Assembly (NCBI GenBank): GCA_039715185.1
Contig: JBDLIA010000022.1
Coordinates: forward strand, 1 to 43,515
From: Gemmatimonadota bacterium
GTDB taxonomy: Bacteria > Gemmatimonadota > Gemmatimonadetes > Longimicrobiales > RSA9
Reading direction: 5' to 3'
DNA: 43,515 bases
A program made the position numbers and the translations under genes. The notes beneath the pieces were generated by a model. That model saw nothing but the letters and a program-made list of their open reading frames with translations. It did not search any database and had not been told where the DNA came from. Position 1 is the first letter of the stretch; each line of letters starts with the position of its first letter. Positions 33,050 through 42,598 of this stretch are shown piece by piece.

Positions 33050-34546
33050 GTGCTCCGAACCCTGACGCTGGGACTGGTGGCCGCGGCGCTCGCCGGCGTC
33101 GTCCACGTGTTTCGCTATCCGCTGCACGTGGACATCGGCTTTCTGCTGGACCTCTCCGAGCGGGTGATGGACGGCGAAACCCTGTACCGGGAAGCGCTCG
33201 AGCCGAACCCTCCGCTCGTCGTCTACCTGATGGCGGTTCCCGTCGGCCTGGCCAGGCTGACCGGAGCGAGTCCCGTGGTGCTCCTGCGGCTCATGCTAGT
33301 GGCGCTCGTCGCCGTCTCAGCGGTAGGCGGCTGGCGGAGCGGGCGCCGGTACCTCGCGCCGGCGGTCGCCGCGTTCCTGTGCGTCGCTTTCGCGGCCTCC
33401 GCGCTGGTGGTCGAGCCGGGCGAATTCGGTCAGCGCGACGGGGTCATGTTCGCTCTGCTGTTCCCCTACCTGGTGACCGCGGGCGCGCGCATCGCCGCGG
33501 TCCCGGTGTCGCGGTCGTGGGCCATAGCCGTGGGTATCGCGGCCGGCGTGGGGGTGGCGCTCAAGCCGTTCTTCGTGCCTCTGCTGGTGCTGGTCGAGGT
33601 GGCCGTGGTCCTGGGGCGAGGCCGAGCGCCGTGGCGCCGACCCGAGACGCTGGCCGCGGCCTGCTTTCTCCTGGCGTACGCGACGTGGATCGCGGCCTTC
33701 GCGCGCGACTACCTGCGCGTCGCGCGCCTGGCGTCCGAGCACTACGGATTCTTCGCCCCCATAGCCCGCGTGGACCTGGCGGCGCTGGGCGTCGTCATCG
33801 TCCTTGTTTCCGCGTGGGCGTTCGTCCTCGCCTGGTCGGCGCGGCCCGCGCGGCCGCTGGCGGGCGTGCTGCTGGCAGCATCGCTCGGCCTGGTGATGGC
33901 CGTCATCCTGCAGGGAAAGGGCTTCCCCTATCACTGGGTGCCCACGTACTTGGCGGCCGTGGTGCTGCTCGCTCTGGCCGCCGCATCGGTCCTCGCCGAG
34001 GCGCCGTCGCTGCCGCGCGCCGTGCCGGCGGCGGTGCTGACCGCTCTCCTGATCGCCGTGGGCTGGAGCGGCTTCGCGGGCGCGGAGCGCGCGTGGGACC
34101 GTCTGGATCGCTACCCCTACTACCTCACGGACTTCTCGCGCCTCGTCCAGTCCCGGCCCGCGGGCGAATCCGTGTTCAGCTTCTGGGTCGCCCCCGGGTT
34201 CCCGCTGGTCACCTACACGGACGCCTCCTGGGGGTCGAGCTTCAGCTCGCACTGGCTGCTTCCGTCGATGCACCAGCGAGAGAAGCGGGGCGAGGATATG
34301 GCCGAGGTCAGGAGCCTGGTCCTGGATGTGATCGCGAAGGATCTGCGCGAACGGGCCCCGGGCCTCCTCCTGGTGGACATCGAGCCGCGCTACAACAACC
34401 TCACCGACTTCGACTTCCTGGCGTTCATGCGCTCCGACCCTGAGGTCGCCGCGAGCCTGGAAGGCTACCGCGAGCTGACGAGGGTGGGCGAGTTCCTGGT
34501 TCTGGAGCGCGCCGCGGGCGCTACCCGCTCGGCCGATCCCCAATGA
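33050..34546 (+). CDS. Multi-spanning GT-C-like membrane protein
   Basis: 498 residues with about ten spans and a soluble C-terminus. Acidic residues follow the first span ('YPLHVDIGFLLDLSERVMDG', 'LYREALEPNPP'), the typical place of the catalytic Asp/Glu in GT-C transferases. 'GVALKPFFVPL' is shared with mannosyltransferase-like proteins. The GTG start at 33050 lies 14 bases after the DUF362 stop. The last codons overlap the next gene by 4 bases. It probably transfers a sugar from a lipid carrier on the outer face of the membrane; the acceptor is unknown. Confidence 0.75.
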   Translation: MLRTLTLGLVAAALAGVVHVFRYPLHVDIGFLLDLSERVMDGETLYREALEPNPPLVVYLMAVPVGLARLTGASPVVLLRLMLVALVAVSAVGGWRSGRRYLAPAVAAFLCVAFAASALVVEPGEFGQRDGVMFALLFPYLVTAGARIAAVPVSRSWAIAVGIAAGVGVALKPFFVPLLVLVEVAVVLGRGRAPWRRPETLAAACFLLAYATWIAAFARDYLRVARLASEHYGFFAPIARVDLAALGVVIVLVSAWAFVLAWSARPARPLAGVLLAASLGLVMAVILQGKGFPYHWVPTYLAAVVLLALAAASVLAEAPSLPRAVPAAVLTALLIAVGWSGFAGAERAWDRLDRYPYYLTDFSRLVQSRPAGESVFSFWVAPGFPLVTYTDASWGSSFSSHWLLPSMHQREKRGEDMAEVRSLVLDVIAKDLRERAPGLLLVDIEPRYNNLTDFDFLAFMRSDPEVAASLEGYRELTRVGEFLVLERAAGATRSADPQ

Positions 34547-36003
34547 GACCCCGCGCCTTTGGCCCTCCCAACAGCGTCGCGCTGGTTTTCCTCGCGTGGA
34601 TCGTGGCGATCCCGGTGTTCTTCGCCGATCGCCTGCTCAACACCGACGGCGACCTGGCCAGCCATCTCTTCATCGGCCGCAGGGTGCTCGAACACGGGAT
34701 CAGGATTCCGGTCGACTGGGCGTTCACCACGCCGGACGCGACGTTCGTCGCCTACGAGTGGCTGAGCGAGGTGGCGCTCGTCGGGGTCGAATGGGCGGCC
34801 GGACTCGCCGGCGTCGTGGCCCTGGCCACGCTGCTCATCGTAGGGAGCGTGGCCCTAGCCGGGGCTTATCTGCGTCCTCGAGTGGAGCCGTTCTTCGCGC
34901 TGCCGGCGATGTTCGGCGTGGCGGTCCTGACGTCGGCCCACTGGAGCGCGCGTCCGCACCTCTTCACGTTCGCCGGGCTCGCCATCCTGCTGCACGTGGG
35001 CGCCTCGCGCGGCCGCCTCCGTCTCTTGTGGCTGGGGCTCTTGTTCGCGTTCTGGGCCAACCTGCACCCGGGTTTCCTGTACGGCCTGGCGATGTACGTG
35101 GCCTACCTGGCCGGACACGCGCTCGACCGGAGGAGCGCCGAGGCGGTACGCACGAACGCGCTCTCGGCCATGGCGGCCGGCGCGGCGACCCTGCTCAACC
35201 CGCTCGGCTGGGGCCTGCACGCCAACGTGCTCCACCACCTGTCCGATCGGGCCGCGTTCGACCTGGTGGACGAATTCGCGGCGCCCGGGCTGGACAGCGT
35301 CTACGGGCTCTCGTTCTTCACAGCCATCGCGCTGCTGGTGGCGCTCGTCATTACGACGCGCCGCCGACCGGACCTGCGCGTGCTGCTTCCCCTGCTGCTC
35401 GCCGTGGCCGTTTCCCTGGCCGCTCAGCGAAACATCGCGCTGTTCGCCCTCTATGCCCTGCCGCTGGCGCTGGCAGACCTGCTTCCTCACGCCTCGGCGC
35501 GGCTGCGACTCATCTCCGGGCTGCGCGAGCGGCTGCGGGCGGACGACGCCACGGCCGTCACGACGGTGTGGGTGGGGGCCGCCACCGTGCTCCTGGCCAT
35601 CGCCGCCGCGGTGTCACGCCCGGGCGGGCCGGCTCGCCTTCTGCCCAACGAATTCTCCGCCGATGTCTTCCCGGTTGAGGCCGTGGAATACGCCAGGGAA
35701 GCCGGCCTTACGGGCAGCCGCGTGTTCCACGACTACACCTGGGGCGGTTACATCCTGCACCAGTGGCCCGGACAGCAGATCTACATCGACGGGATGGCCA
35801 ATCTGTTCGGGAGCGAACTGATGGAGGAGTATGCGGCGATCGTGGGTGCGGAGGAAGGGTGGGAGGAGACCTTGGCCAACCGCGGGATCACCGTCCTGAT
35901 CCTGTCACCGAAGGCTCCGCTCGCCACTGCGGCCCTCTCAGACGGCACCTGGCAGCCCTTGGCCCAGAACTCGGTAACTGTCCTGCTACAGGCAGCGCCA
36001 TAA
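34543..36003 (+). CDS. Multi-spanning GT-C-like membrane protein
   Basis: 486 residues with about eleven spans. After the first span comes 'LNTDGDLASHLFIGRRVLE', then 'FTTPDATFVAYEWLSEVAL', again the acidic first loop of GT-C proteins, and 'NLHPGFLYGL' in a later loop. The C-terminal 130 residues are soluble ('HDYTWGGYILHQWPGQQIYI'), as in several uncharacterised bacterial relatives. ATG overlaps the previous stop (34543-34546). Last gene of the four-gene operon; it ends 13 bases from the opposite-strand gene, with no clear terminator between. Confidence 0.75.
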   Translation: MRPRAFGPPNSVALVFLAWIVAIPVFFADRLLNTDGDLASHLFIGRRVLEHGIRIPVDWAFTTPDATFVAYEWLSEVALVGVEWAAGLAGVVALATLLIVGSVALAGAYLRPRVEPFFALPAMFGVAVLTSAHWSARPHLFTFAGLAILLHVGASRGRLRLLWLGLLFAFWANLHPGFLYGLAMYVAYLAGHALDRRSAEAVRTNALSAMAAGAATLLNPLGWGLHANVLHHLSDRAAFDLVDEFAAPGLDSVYGLSFFTAIALLVALVITTRRRPDLRVLLPLLLAVAVSLAAQRNIALFALYALPLALADLLPHASARLRLISGLRERLRADDATAVTTVWVGAATVLLAIAAAVSRPGGPARLLPNEFSADVFPVEAVEYAREAGLTGSRVFHDYTWGGYILHQWPGQQIYIDGMANLFGSELMEEYAAIVGAEEGWEETLANRGITVLILSPKAPLATAALSDGTWQPLAQNSVTVLLQAAP

Positions 36004-36016
36004 GCGAATACCTACG

Positions 36017-37717
36017 TCACCGTACTTGGAAGAATTCCCGGGCCTCAACTGGAGTGCGAAGGACCACGCGGGCATCCTCTGCGGCGCGCCACCGCAAACG
36101 AGCGAAGGCGGGTCCGTCCAGTCCGTACTTGCCCGCAGACAACTGGATTGCGGCGCCCTCCCCGTATCTCTCTCCCCCGACTTCCAGTTGGCTATCCGGC
36201 CCCACCAGCTCGTAAGTGCCGTCAAGCCCCACAGACACTGAGTCCGACTCAGCATCTCGGCTCGGGGAGTATATCCACACCGATCCCCAGAGCGGCTCGT
36301 AGTTCCGGCTGATGAATTCACCAAAGGCTTCGGGTAGGTCACTCAACCGATAATTGTGAAGCAGAACGCGGGGCGGGGCCGCGGCCATGCGCTGAACGAT
36401 TCGCCGGTGCTCCGCAACGCTTCGCTGGCGCAGTGCCACCCTGTTGTATTGGTCGAGCCAGCCGAGTTCGCCGATCTGGTCTCGGTCGTACAGCGCGTTG
36501 GCCCCTGCCCAATAGCTATCGCCAGGGCCGAGCAGCGCTCGCGCCATCACGAAGTTTTCCCGCTGATAGTCATTGCTCCGCACGCTGTGCTCCGTGAACG
36601 CGAGGCCTGGATAGAGCACACCGAGCAACGCGAACGTCACACCCCAACCGCGAGAAAGGCCGAGCCGGTGTGTCCCCGACAGCAGAATGTCGTCCAACAG
36701 TGACGCTACCAGGACACCGGCCGTGGGAACCACGATCAGGATGAAATACGGCCACGGCTCGCTATATAGGCCGGCCTGTAGTCCAAGTGCAAGCGCGAAT
36801 ACTGCCAGCGAGGCTCGCGGATCGGCGGCTGCTTTCCGCCGACTCGCCGTCTGCCTCGTGATCAACGCCGACCGTCCAGCCGTGTAGAGCCCCGCAATCG
36901 CAAGTCCCCAAAACAGAGGGTTGCGAAGTCCGCTGATTACCCAGCTGATCCTAAGGCCATCGTATACGTCCCTCAACGCGACTCCTGCCGCGCCGCCGAA
37001 GGTGGGCTCGAGGACGGCCTCTACTCCTCCGATGGCGCCCCACATGGCCAGGTACGCTGCTATGGGCAGGGCGGCCCACGCTACGAAACGCATCAAGCTC
37101 CGACCGGCGTGCCCCATCCCCCCGTTTCTCCACCCGACGACCACCAAGGCCAAGCCCCCGGATGACAGGAAGAAGGCAGCTTTTTGCGACACCAGGAACC
37201 CCACCCCGGCCAAGAATCCCGCCACGCCTACACTGCCACCCATCAGCGCCAGGAGAACGCCGAGCCCAATCCATGATGTCATCATGTCCACGCGTATCTC
37301 TGCTGACCGCTCGAGGAAAGTCGTCGTCACGGTCATGAGCCCCACGGAAAGCAGGACAGCCTCACGCCGAAACAGCCTTGCCAGACGCCAAGCAAGGACA
37401 CCGAGCAAACCGACGTTCATCAGGGCCAGATATAACTTGACGGCCACCAGGCCTTGCCAGCCCGTGAATCCGAGCAGCAACGGAGGTAGCTGCAGGTAGT
37501 AGCCCAGCACAGTCTTGTAGGGGCGGTAGTCACGATACGGTACCTCATCCAGGAGCCGGAGGACTTCCTTCGTACCGTGGAACTCATCGACATTGAGGGG
37601 GATCCACTTCGCGTAAGCGAGCTGAACGCCGAGGTAAACCGCAAGAATGACCGCCAGGCCCGCGGTGAAGCCCCAGGCGGATATGTTGGACTCCACCCGG
37701 CCCGCCGTCGTCGTCAC
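36017..37717 (-). CDS. Multi-spanning GT-C-like protein with soluble C-terminal domain
   Basis: 566 residues. About ten spans in the first 400 residues, with 'WIPLNVDEFHGTKEVLRLL' after the first one (acidic pair, GT39/GT83-like) and 'RSAEIRVDMMTSWI' later. A C-terminal domain of about 160 residues has beta character ('YELVGPDSQLEVGGERYGEG'). The GTG start at 37717 makes a GTGA overlap with the previous stop; a TTG at 37723 is also in frame. Last gene of the glycan operon. It could attach a sugar or, less likely, act as polymerase; no Wzy is otherwise visible. AT-rich codons are more frequent than in the tad genes. Confidence 0.75.
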   Translation of the reverse strand: MTTTAGRVESNISAWGFTAGLAVILAVYLGVQLAYAKWIPLNVDEFHGTKEVLRLLDEVPYRDYRPYKTVLGYYLQLPPLLLGFTGWQGLVAVKLYLALMNVGLLGVLAWRLARLFRREAVLLSVGLMTVTTTFLERSAEIRVDMMTSWIGLGVLLALMGGSVGVAGFLAGVGFLVSQKAAFFLSSGGLALVVVGWRNGGMGHAGRSLMRFVAWAALPIAAYLAMWGAIGGVEAVLEPTFGGAAGVALRDVYDGLRISWVISGLRNPLFWGLAIAGLYTAGRSALITRQTASRRKAAADPRASLAVFALALGLQAGLYSEPWPYFILIVVPTAGVLVASLLDDILLSGTHRLGLSRGWGVTFALLGVLYPGLAFTEHSVRSNDYQRENFVMARALLGPGDSYWAGANALYDRDQIGELGWLDQYNRVALRQRSVAEHRRIVQRMAAAPPRVLLHNYRLSDLPEAFGEFISRNYEPLWGSVWIYSPSRDAESDSVSVGLDGTYELVGPDSQLEVGGERYGEGAAIQLSAGKYGLDGPAFARLRWRAAEDARVVLRTPVEAREFFQVR

Positions 37718-39141
37718 ACCCAAATGCCCTCGCCCGCAGGAGCCGCCAGCGCCCCAATTGCGGCACCGAAGCCCTCCGCCACAGAATCGAGGTTGCCTGC
37801 ATCCATGCTCGCTGGCGACCAGAGGGCATCACCCACGATCCCGCTCCAGCTATTGGCAAGGACGCCCGCCAAGAAGTCGGTAACGACCGAGTCCGATTGA
37901 GGCGCGGACTGATTGAGCGCCTCTCCCACCGACATCCGCCTCTCGTCGAAGCGCTTCAAGGCCGCTATGCGCTCGAAGAAGACCGGGCCGATAGTAGCAG
38001 CTCTCTTTCCCAGAACAGCGGCTTCATACGCCCCGGTGCCGGTAATCGTGATAGTTAGTTCCGCTCGGTCGATGAGGTCGAGTGAGCTGACACGGTAGTC
38101 GATCAGGCGCACCGCTGGTATCGACTTGATCTCGCGGTAGAATCGCATGGTACGCCAAATCAGGGCCGGCTCGTGTTCTTTTACGTAGAGGTCGTATCCC
38201 ACCGGCAGCGTCCGCGAGAGGCCCCTGATGATCTCCACCTGATTTGCGGTGCGCGCTGCCATGACGTCGATGGTCGCCTCCGGCTGCACGTGCAAGAGAA
38301 AGAGGACGAACGGCCGCACTCCGTTGGGGTCGGGAAATTCAAATATGGCCGTGCGCATAAGGCGGTTCCTGCGGCGTCGCCACCATCGACCTGCGTGGTC
38401 CGAGATGAGTCCCATGGGGCGCCTGCTGGTTTCATCGTGCCGATCTCCTCGGAGACTCCACACGTGGCGCGCAAGTAGCGAAAGCCGTCCTGCGTTGAAC
38501 TCCAAGACCTCTCGGTTTCCGAAGAGCCCGGAAGGCTGCGGCCGCCGCTCTCTGTATTGACTGACCAACTCAGCAGCAGCGTGCTCGTCCGCAGCGGTCG
38601 ACGTGCCCAACCGCAGCATCTGGTCGACCTGGTGTCCGCGAAAGAAGGCAAACCGGTCGAACGGAATCCGAACCGTCATCGGGTTCAGAACCGGGATGCC
38701 GAGACCTCGGCAAACCTGTCCGGAAACCAACTCGAACGCCCACGTCTGTTCCCCGAAGACAGCCCCCACACCGTGCGCGGTCACGAAGTGCCTTATCCGC
38801 TCAGCGCAGACGGCGAGATACCGAAGCGCATAGGAACGATCTCTTCGCCCGTGGAGAAACTTGTCCATGAGCAGGATGTCGTTCGCCGTCAGGCGACCAT
38901 CCCGTTCAAGGCCGGCCAGAATAACTTCTGCATCTACCGAGTCCGATTGCCGGCTCCACTCGGGGCCATAGTGCGCCAGATCCAGGATCCGGTCGGGCTG
39001 GACGCCTGATTGGCGCAACCAGCGCGCCCAGCGAAGGTTGGGGCTAATCCAGAAGACCTTGTGGCCGCTCACCTCGAGACGCTCTGCCACGCCTCCAAAG
39101 AAGATCGTCCGGTAAGCCGAGGGTAGGAACGCCACGTTCAT
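37714..39141 (-). CDS. Capsule polysaccharide synthesis-like protein (KpsC/KpsS type)
   Basis: 475 residues, soluble. The fold pattern is a two-domain GT-B: N-terminal 'NVAFLPSAYRTIFFGGVAE' and a C-terminal half with 'FVLFLLHVQPEATIDV', 'YDLYVKEHEPALI' and 'LTITITGTGAYEAAVLGKRA', the last being characteristic of capsule synthesis proteins that add Kdo or a similar linker sugar. Its exact sugar is unknown. The ATG overlaps the flippase stop by 4 bases and its stop overlaps the next gene. Confidence 0.8.
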   Translation of the reverse strand: MNVAFLPSAYRTIFFGGVAERLEVSGHKVFWISPNLRWARWLRQSGVQPDRILDLAHYGPEWSRQSDSVDAEVILAGLERDGRLTANDILLMDKFLHGRRDRSYALRYLAVCAERIRHFVTAHGVGAVFGEQTWAFELVSGQVCRGLGIPVLNPMTVRIPFDRFAFFRGHQVDQMLRLGTSTAADEHAAAELVSQYRERRPQPSGLFGNREVLEFNAGRLSLLARHVWSLRGDRHDETSRRPMGLISDHAGRWWRRRRNRLMRTAIFEFPDPNGVRPFVLFLLHVQPEATIDVMAARTANQVEIIRGLSRTLPVGYDLYVKEHEPALIWRTMRFYREIKSIPAVRLIDYRVSSLDLIDRAELTITITGTGAYEAAVLGKRAATIGPVFFERIAALKRFDERRMSVGEALNQSAPQSDSVVTDFLAGVLANSWSGIVGDALWSPASMDAGNLDSVAEGFGAAIGALAAPAGEGIWV

Positions 39142-40400
39142 TGATATACAGCTCTTGCCGCAAGTACGGTCTTGCTAGCCGCCAGGACGCTGAAGCCGCC
39201 CGCCGTGGCCAACGCGGCTCCGCGTATACCGAGTGTCGGGACGAGCGCGATGTTGAGGCCGATCGCAGTGACAAGGCCAAGAACGGCGGAGCCCGCTATG
39301 GCACGGTCGGCACGTCGGCAGTAGAGCACGACATCCGGAATCGCTCCAGCTACATGGATCCAAGACGCGACCACGAGTATCTGAAACGCCGGTAGGTGCT
39401 GCTGATAGATACTCTCGGGCAACAGTCCAAAGATGATCGGAGCCAGCAAGACCGCGGCCCCCCCTAGCGCGATCGCTCCGACCATGGACCACACCGCATA
39501 ACGTCGCAGTAGGAATCGATACTCCCTTCGCGCTGATCTCTGATATGCTCCGACAATCCTGGGACGAAGGACATGGTGTACGGCAGCCTCCACCAAGCCG
39601 TGGATCGCTGAGTAAGCCCCGAAGTATAGGCTATACACGCCTACAAGGGCCGGACCCGCAACGACGGCCAGCGCGTACCTGTCTGCGGCCAGGATCCCAC
39701 GTATCGCGAGAGTGCTCAGCAGGAAAGGCGCAGCAGTTTTGACCCCGGCCCGGATCCAAGACCAGTCAACTGGCCGTCGCGTCGCGGCCCTCCACTGCAA
39801 GTGCCTGAGTTTGGCTGCGCCGTAAACAACTGCGGCCAATGACCCAAGGATCCACAGAGTCAACACCGTTGGCAGCGTTCGTGCCCCCACTCGACCGATA
39901 GCGACCGCCACGAGCACCCAGACCCACACCCCACCCCTGAGCAGAAGCACGACGGCGGCCGCGGTGGACCGACCAAGCGCGATCAGCACTCGTTGAAGTT
40001 CTTGAGCCGCGTGCTCGGCCAAAAGGAGCAGATAGAAGAAGCCGGCGAGGCGCCACGGAATCACGTCGCCGATGAACAGCAAGAGCCCAACCGGAAGGAT
40101 CAGCAGATAAGCGAGCGCGTGGAAGATCACCTGATCGCGTAGCATACCCGGAATGGCGGACTCCTGCGCCCCGACCAGCTCTCGCGTCGCGTAGGCGTAG
40201 AAGTCGAACCCCAACAAAAACATCCCGAGGCTGAGGGAGGCCGTCAGTAGCCCGAACCTCCCGACATCTTCGGGAACGAGCGTCGCGGCAAGGAAGACGA
40301 TCAGCGCCGCCTTGCTCAGCACCGTAAGCCCGTGCAAAGCCGTGTTGGCGCCCGCCGAAAGCACCAGCTTCCGATCCGACAACGTCTGGACTCGCTTCAT
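39138..40400 (-). CDS. Polysaccharide flippase (Wzx/MATE-like)
   Basis: 420 residues with about twelve to fourteen spans. 'NTALHGLTVLSKAALIVFLA', 'EDVGRFGLLTASLSL' near the N-terminus and 'LALVPTLGIRGAALATAGG'-type Gly/Ala pattern near the C-terminus are typical of the MOP superfamily. It should move a lipid-linked glycan unit across the inner membrane. The start at 40400 shares its A with the TGA of the upstream GT2 (TGATG); an in-frame extension to 40469 overlaps that gene and is unlikely. Confidence 0.9.
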   Translation of the reverse strand: MKRVQTLSDRKLVLSAGANTALHGLTVLSKAALIVFLAATLVPEDVGRFGLLTASLSLGMFLLGFDFYAYATRELVGAQESAIPGMLRDQVIFHALAYLLILPVGLLLFIGDVIPWRLAGFFYLLLLAEHAAQELQRVLIALGRSTAAAVVLLLRGGVWVWVLVAVAIGRVGARTLPTVLTLWILGSLAAVVYGAAKLRHLQWRAATRRPVDWSWIRAGVKTAAPFLLSTLAIRGILAADRYALAVVAGPALVGVYSLYFGAYSAIHGLVEAAVHHVLRPRIVGAYQRSARREYRFLLRRYAVWSMVGAIALGGAAVLLAPIIFGLLPESIYQQHLPAFQILVVASWIHVAGAIPDVVLYCRRADRAIAGSAVLGLVTAIGLNIALVPTLGIRGAALATAGGFSVLAASKTVLAARAVYQ

Positions 40401-41401
40401 CAGCGAACTGAGCCGGCGAGGCGCAGCATCCTTGCGACTACGCCCGCGCACATCCCGAACCCGCGCCAAACAGCGCGTATGGCTCCGAGCGGAGCGTACA
40501 CCAAGGCGCGGGGCCCGCGCTCGATCGAGAGCAGGCGCAGCATCATCGGCAGTTGCAGCGCTAGCAATACGGCCCAGAGGCCGATCATCAGTGGCCGGAA
40601 ACGCTCCCCGATCGCCAACGGTGTAGCCAGCACCGCGGCTATGCCTACGAACGGCTGCGCGTGATCCACCGGTCCGCTGTAGTCGTCGCCTCCGCCTTGC
40701 TTACGGTGCTTCAGGTGTAGGGCCACGCGCCAGAAACCGTGCCGCCGTTGGGTCTTGAGGTACGGCAACAACTTAGTAGGGTGGTAATGGCCGACGAGCG
40801 AGCGCGGTTCGAAGTGGAGGATCCAGCCGGCCGCGGAGGCCCGGTACGCAAGATCAATGTCCTCTGCCCCCGGCTTGCCTGCCGCATTGAAGCTGACCTC
40901 GTCAAAGCCCCCGAGCGATTCGAGCACTGACCGCCGATAGAGCACGTTGTACGTGGCGAGGTAACCGACATGGGTCGGCATCCGGCGATGTCGCGCCACG
41001 ATCTCCGCGTGGATGAGAGTTCCTAGGAGTGACCCGGGGACCTCGTTCGCGTAAGAGCCGCCGGCGCCACCCACGGCGGGAGCCCGCAGGTGAGCCTGAA
41101 GGGCCTCGAGCGCGCCGGGCCGGGCGACGCAGTCGGCGTCGATGAACCACACCAGGTCCGTAGACGCGGCTTTCCAGCCCACGTTTCTGGCACCTCCGGG
41201 GCCCAAGCCACCTGCGTCCAGCACTCGCGCGGGGTATGCCGCGGCGATCGCAGACGATTGGTCGGTGGAGCCGTCGTCCACGTACATGATCTCGCGAAGG
41301 AGGCCCGACCCCAGATACGGAACGACGGCCTTCAGGCACGCGTGCAGCGTGAGCGCGGTGTTCCGGCCCGGGATGACCAGTGTGATGCTACTACTCGTCA
41401 T
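40400..41401 (-). CDS. Family 2 glycosyltransferase, membrane-anchored
   Basis: 333 residues. A GT2 fold with DDGS at 42-45, DAD at 88-90 ('FIDADC') and 'GAEDIDLAYRASAAGW' (ED acceptor motif). The C-terminus has two to three hydrophobic helices. It probably adds one sugar to the lipid-linked unit; the QxxRW motif of processive enzymes is absent. The start overlaps the DUF2304 gene by 11 bases. Confidence 0.9.
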   Translation of the reverse strand: MTSSSITLVIPGRNTALTLHACLKAVVPYLGSGLLREIMYVDDGSTDQSSAIAAAYPARVLDAGGLGPGGARNVGWKAASTDLVWFIDADCVARPGALEALQAHLRAPAVGGAGGSYANEVPGSLLGTLIHAEIVARHRRMPTHVGYLATYNVLYRRSVLESLGGFDEVSFNAAGKPGAEDIDLAYRASAAGWILHFEPRSLVGHYHPTKLLPYLKTQRRHGFWRVALHLKHRKQGGGDDYSGPVDHAQPFVGIAAVLATPLAIGERFRPLMIGLWAVLLALQLPMMLRLLSIERGPRALVYAPLGAIRAVWRGFGMCAGVVARMLRLAGSVR

Positions 41402-41750
41402 CGACTCCCGCTTCGTCCTCGGCCTGGCGGAGTCGCTCGGACAGCATGGCCACCTCCTGCGCCAGCGTGGTGAGCTTTCGATCCTGAACGCTCACGATGG
41501 TGAGCAACTCGAACAGCATGAGGATCACGAAAGCCGCCAGCGTAAGCACGAGGAGGGTCGGCTTCTCAATCTCCAGCAAGTTGGAGAAGTAGACTACTCG
41601 ATCCGGCCAGATCGCGAGGAGGAGGAAGGGCAAGCCCACGGCCACGAACAACAGGAAGTAGCGCTCCTTGAGGCGCCGCTGGCGGAGCCGTCGCAGGGCG
41701 AGCCCGACAAGCAGCAGGCCGTAAACGAGCAGGAATATCGTCCGAATCAC
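41391..41750 (-). CDS. DUF2304 membrane protein
   Basis: 119 residues with three hydrophobic segments ('IFLLVYGLLLVGLALRRL', 'FLLFVAVGLPFLLLAI', 'LLVLTLAAFVILMLFELLTI') and a coiled C-terminal tail ('LTTLAQEVAMLSERL'). DUF2304 proteins are regularly encoded beside a polyprenyl-phosphate GT2, as here, where the start overlaps that gene by 4 bases. The role is unknown; a membrane partner for the transferase is likely. Confidence 0.88.
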   Translation of the reverse strand: MIRTIFLLVYGLLLVGLALRRLRQRRLKERYFLLFVAVGLPFLLLAIWPDRVVYFSNLLEIEKPTLLVLTLAAFVILMLFELLTIVSVQDRKLTTLAQEVAMLSERLRQAEDEAGVDDE

Positions 41751-42598
41751 GACCCCACCTCAGCACGGCTGGCGACCTCATGCCCCGCCCTGGCACGCCG
41801 CTGACGCGGGAGCGGCGGCCGTCCGAGACCTGGAGCCGAATCCCCGGCCTGGGCGCCCGCCCAAGGATCGCGTAGCATGTCCAGCAGCATCGCCGTGCTG
41901 ACCTTGACCATGTATACGATCGCATCCAGCGGAGAGATGCTGCTCTTACCCGCCAATCTGGGGTTCATTCGGACCGGTACCTCGCGCACGCGGAATCGGC
42001 TGCGAAGGGCCATCGCCAACACTTCGGGCTCCGGATAGTCGTCCGGATACCATTCCGCAAACGTTTTGACGACGGATCGATTGGCGGCCCTGAACCCGCT
42101 TGTGCAGTCGGTCACCCATTGGCCCGCGAGAATGCGAATGAGACCGTGGAGAGCCGCGGCACCGATCCCGCGGGTCGCGGTCTGCTCGTACTCGCCAGCC
42201 TCGAGGAATCTGGAGCCGACGACCAGGTCGGCCACTCCAGACGAAATGGGGCCGAGAAGCTTCCGAACTTGGTCGCCCCGGTGCTGGCCGTCGCCGTCGA
42301 CCTGGACAACGACTCGAGCACCAGTCCAGAGCGCGTAGCGATACCCCGCTTGCATCGCGCCGCCGATACCTAGATTGAAGGGCAGGCGGAGCACCCGCAC
42401 CGCGTCCGGCACTGCCCGCGCGGTGCCGTCCGTCGAGCCGTCGTCAACGACCAGGATCTCGGCGCCGGGGAGTTCGCGCAGAAGATCCTCCAGAACCGCG
42501 GGCAGCGATTCGGCTTCGTTGAACGCTGGCACGACGACGAGGCAGCCGTCGAGCGGTCTGCTTGGCGGGTTCATTGAGTCCACTTGATCGCCGGACAT
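41747..42598 (-). CDS. Polyprenyl-phosphate glycosyltransferase (GT2, DPM1/GtrB-like)
   Basis: 283 residues. DDGS at 52-55, DGDGQH at 101-106, 'GSRFLEAGEYE' and a final basic motif 'NPRLAGKSSISPLDA', the usual set for enzymes that make polyprenyl-phosphate sugars from nucleotide sugars. These feed GT-C enzymes such as the one at 36017. The ATG at 42598 has no ribosome site and abuts an 11-bp hairpin; an ATG at 42574 is an alternative that would leave the hairpin in the leader. The last 40 residues are Arg/Ala-rich and variable. Confidence 0.88.
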   Translation of the reverse strand: MSGDQVDSMNPPSRPLDGCLVVVPAFNEAESLPAVLEDLLRELPGAEILVVDDGSTDGTARAVPDAVRVLRLPFNLGIGGAMQAGYRYALWTGARVVVQVDGDGQHRGDQVRKLLGPISSGVADLVVGSRFLEAGEYEQTATRGIGAAALHGLIRILAGQWVTDCTSGFRAANRSVVKTFAEWYPDDYPEPEVLAMALRSRFRVREVPVRMNPRLAGKSSISPLDAIVYMVKVSTAMLLDMLRDPWAGAQAGDSAPGLGRPPLPRQRRARAGHEVASRAEVGS

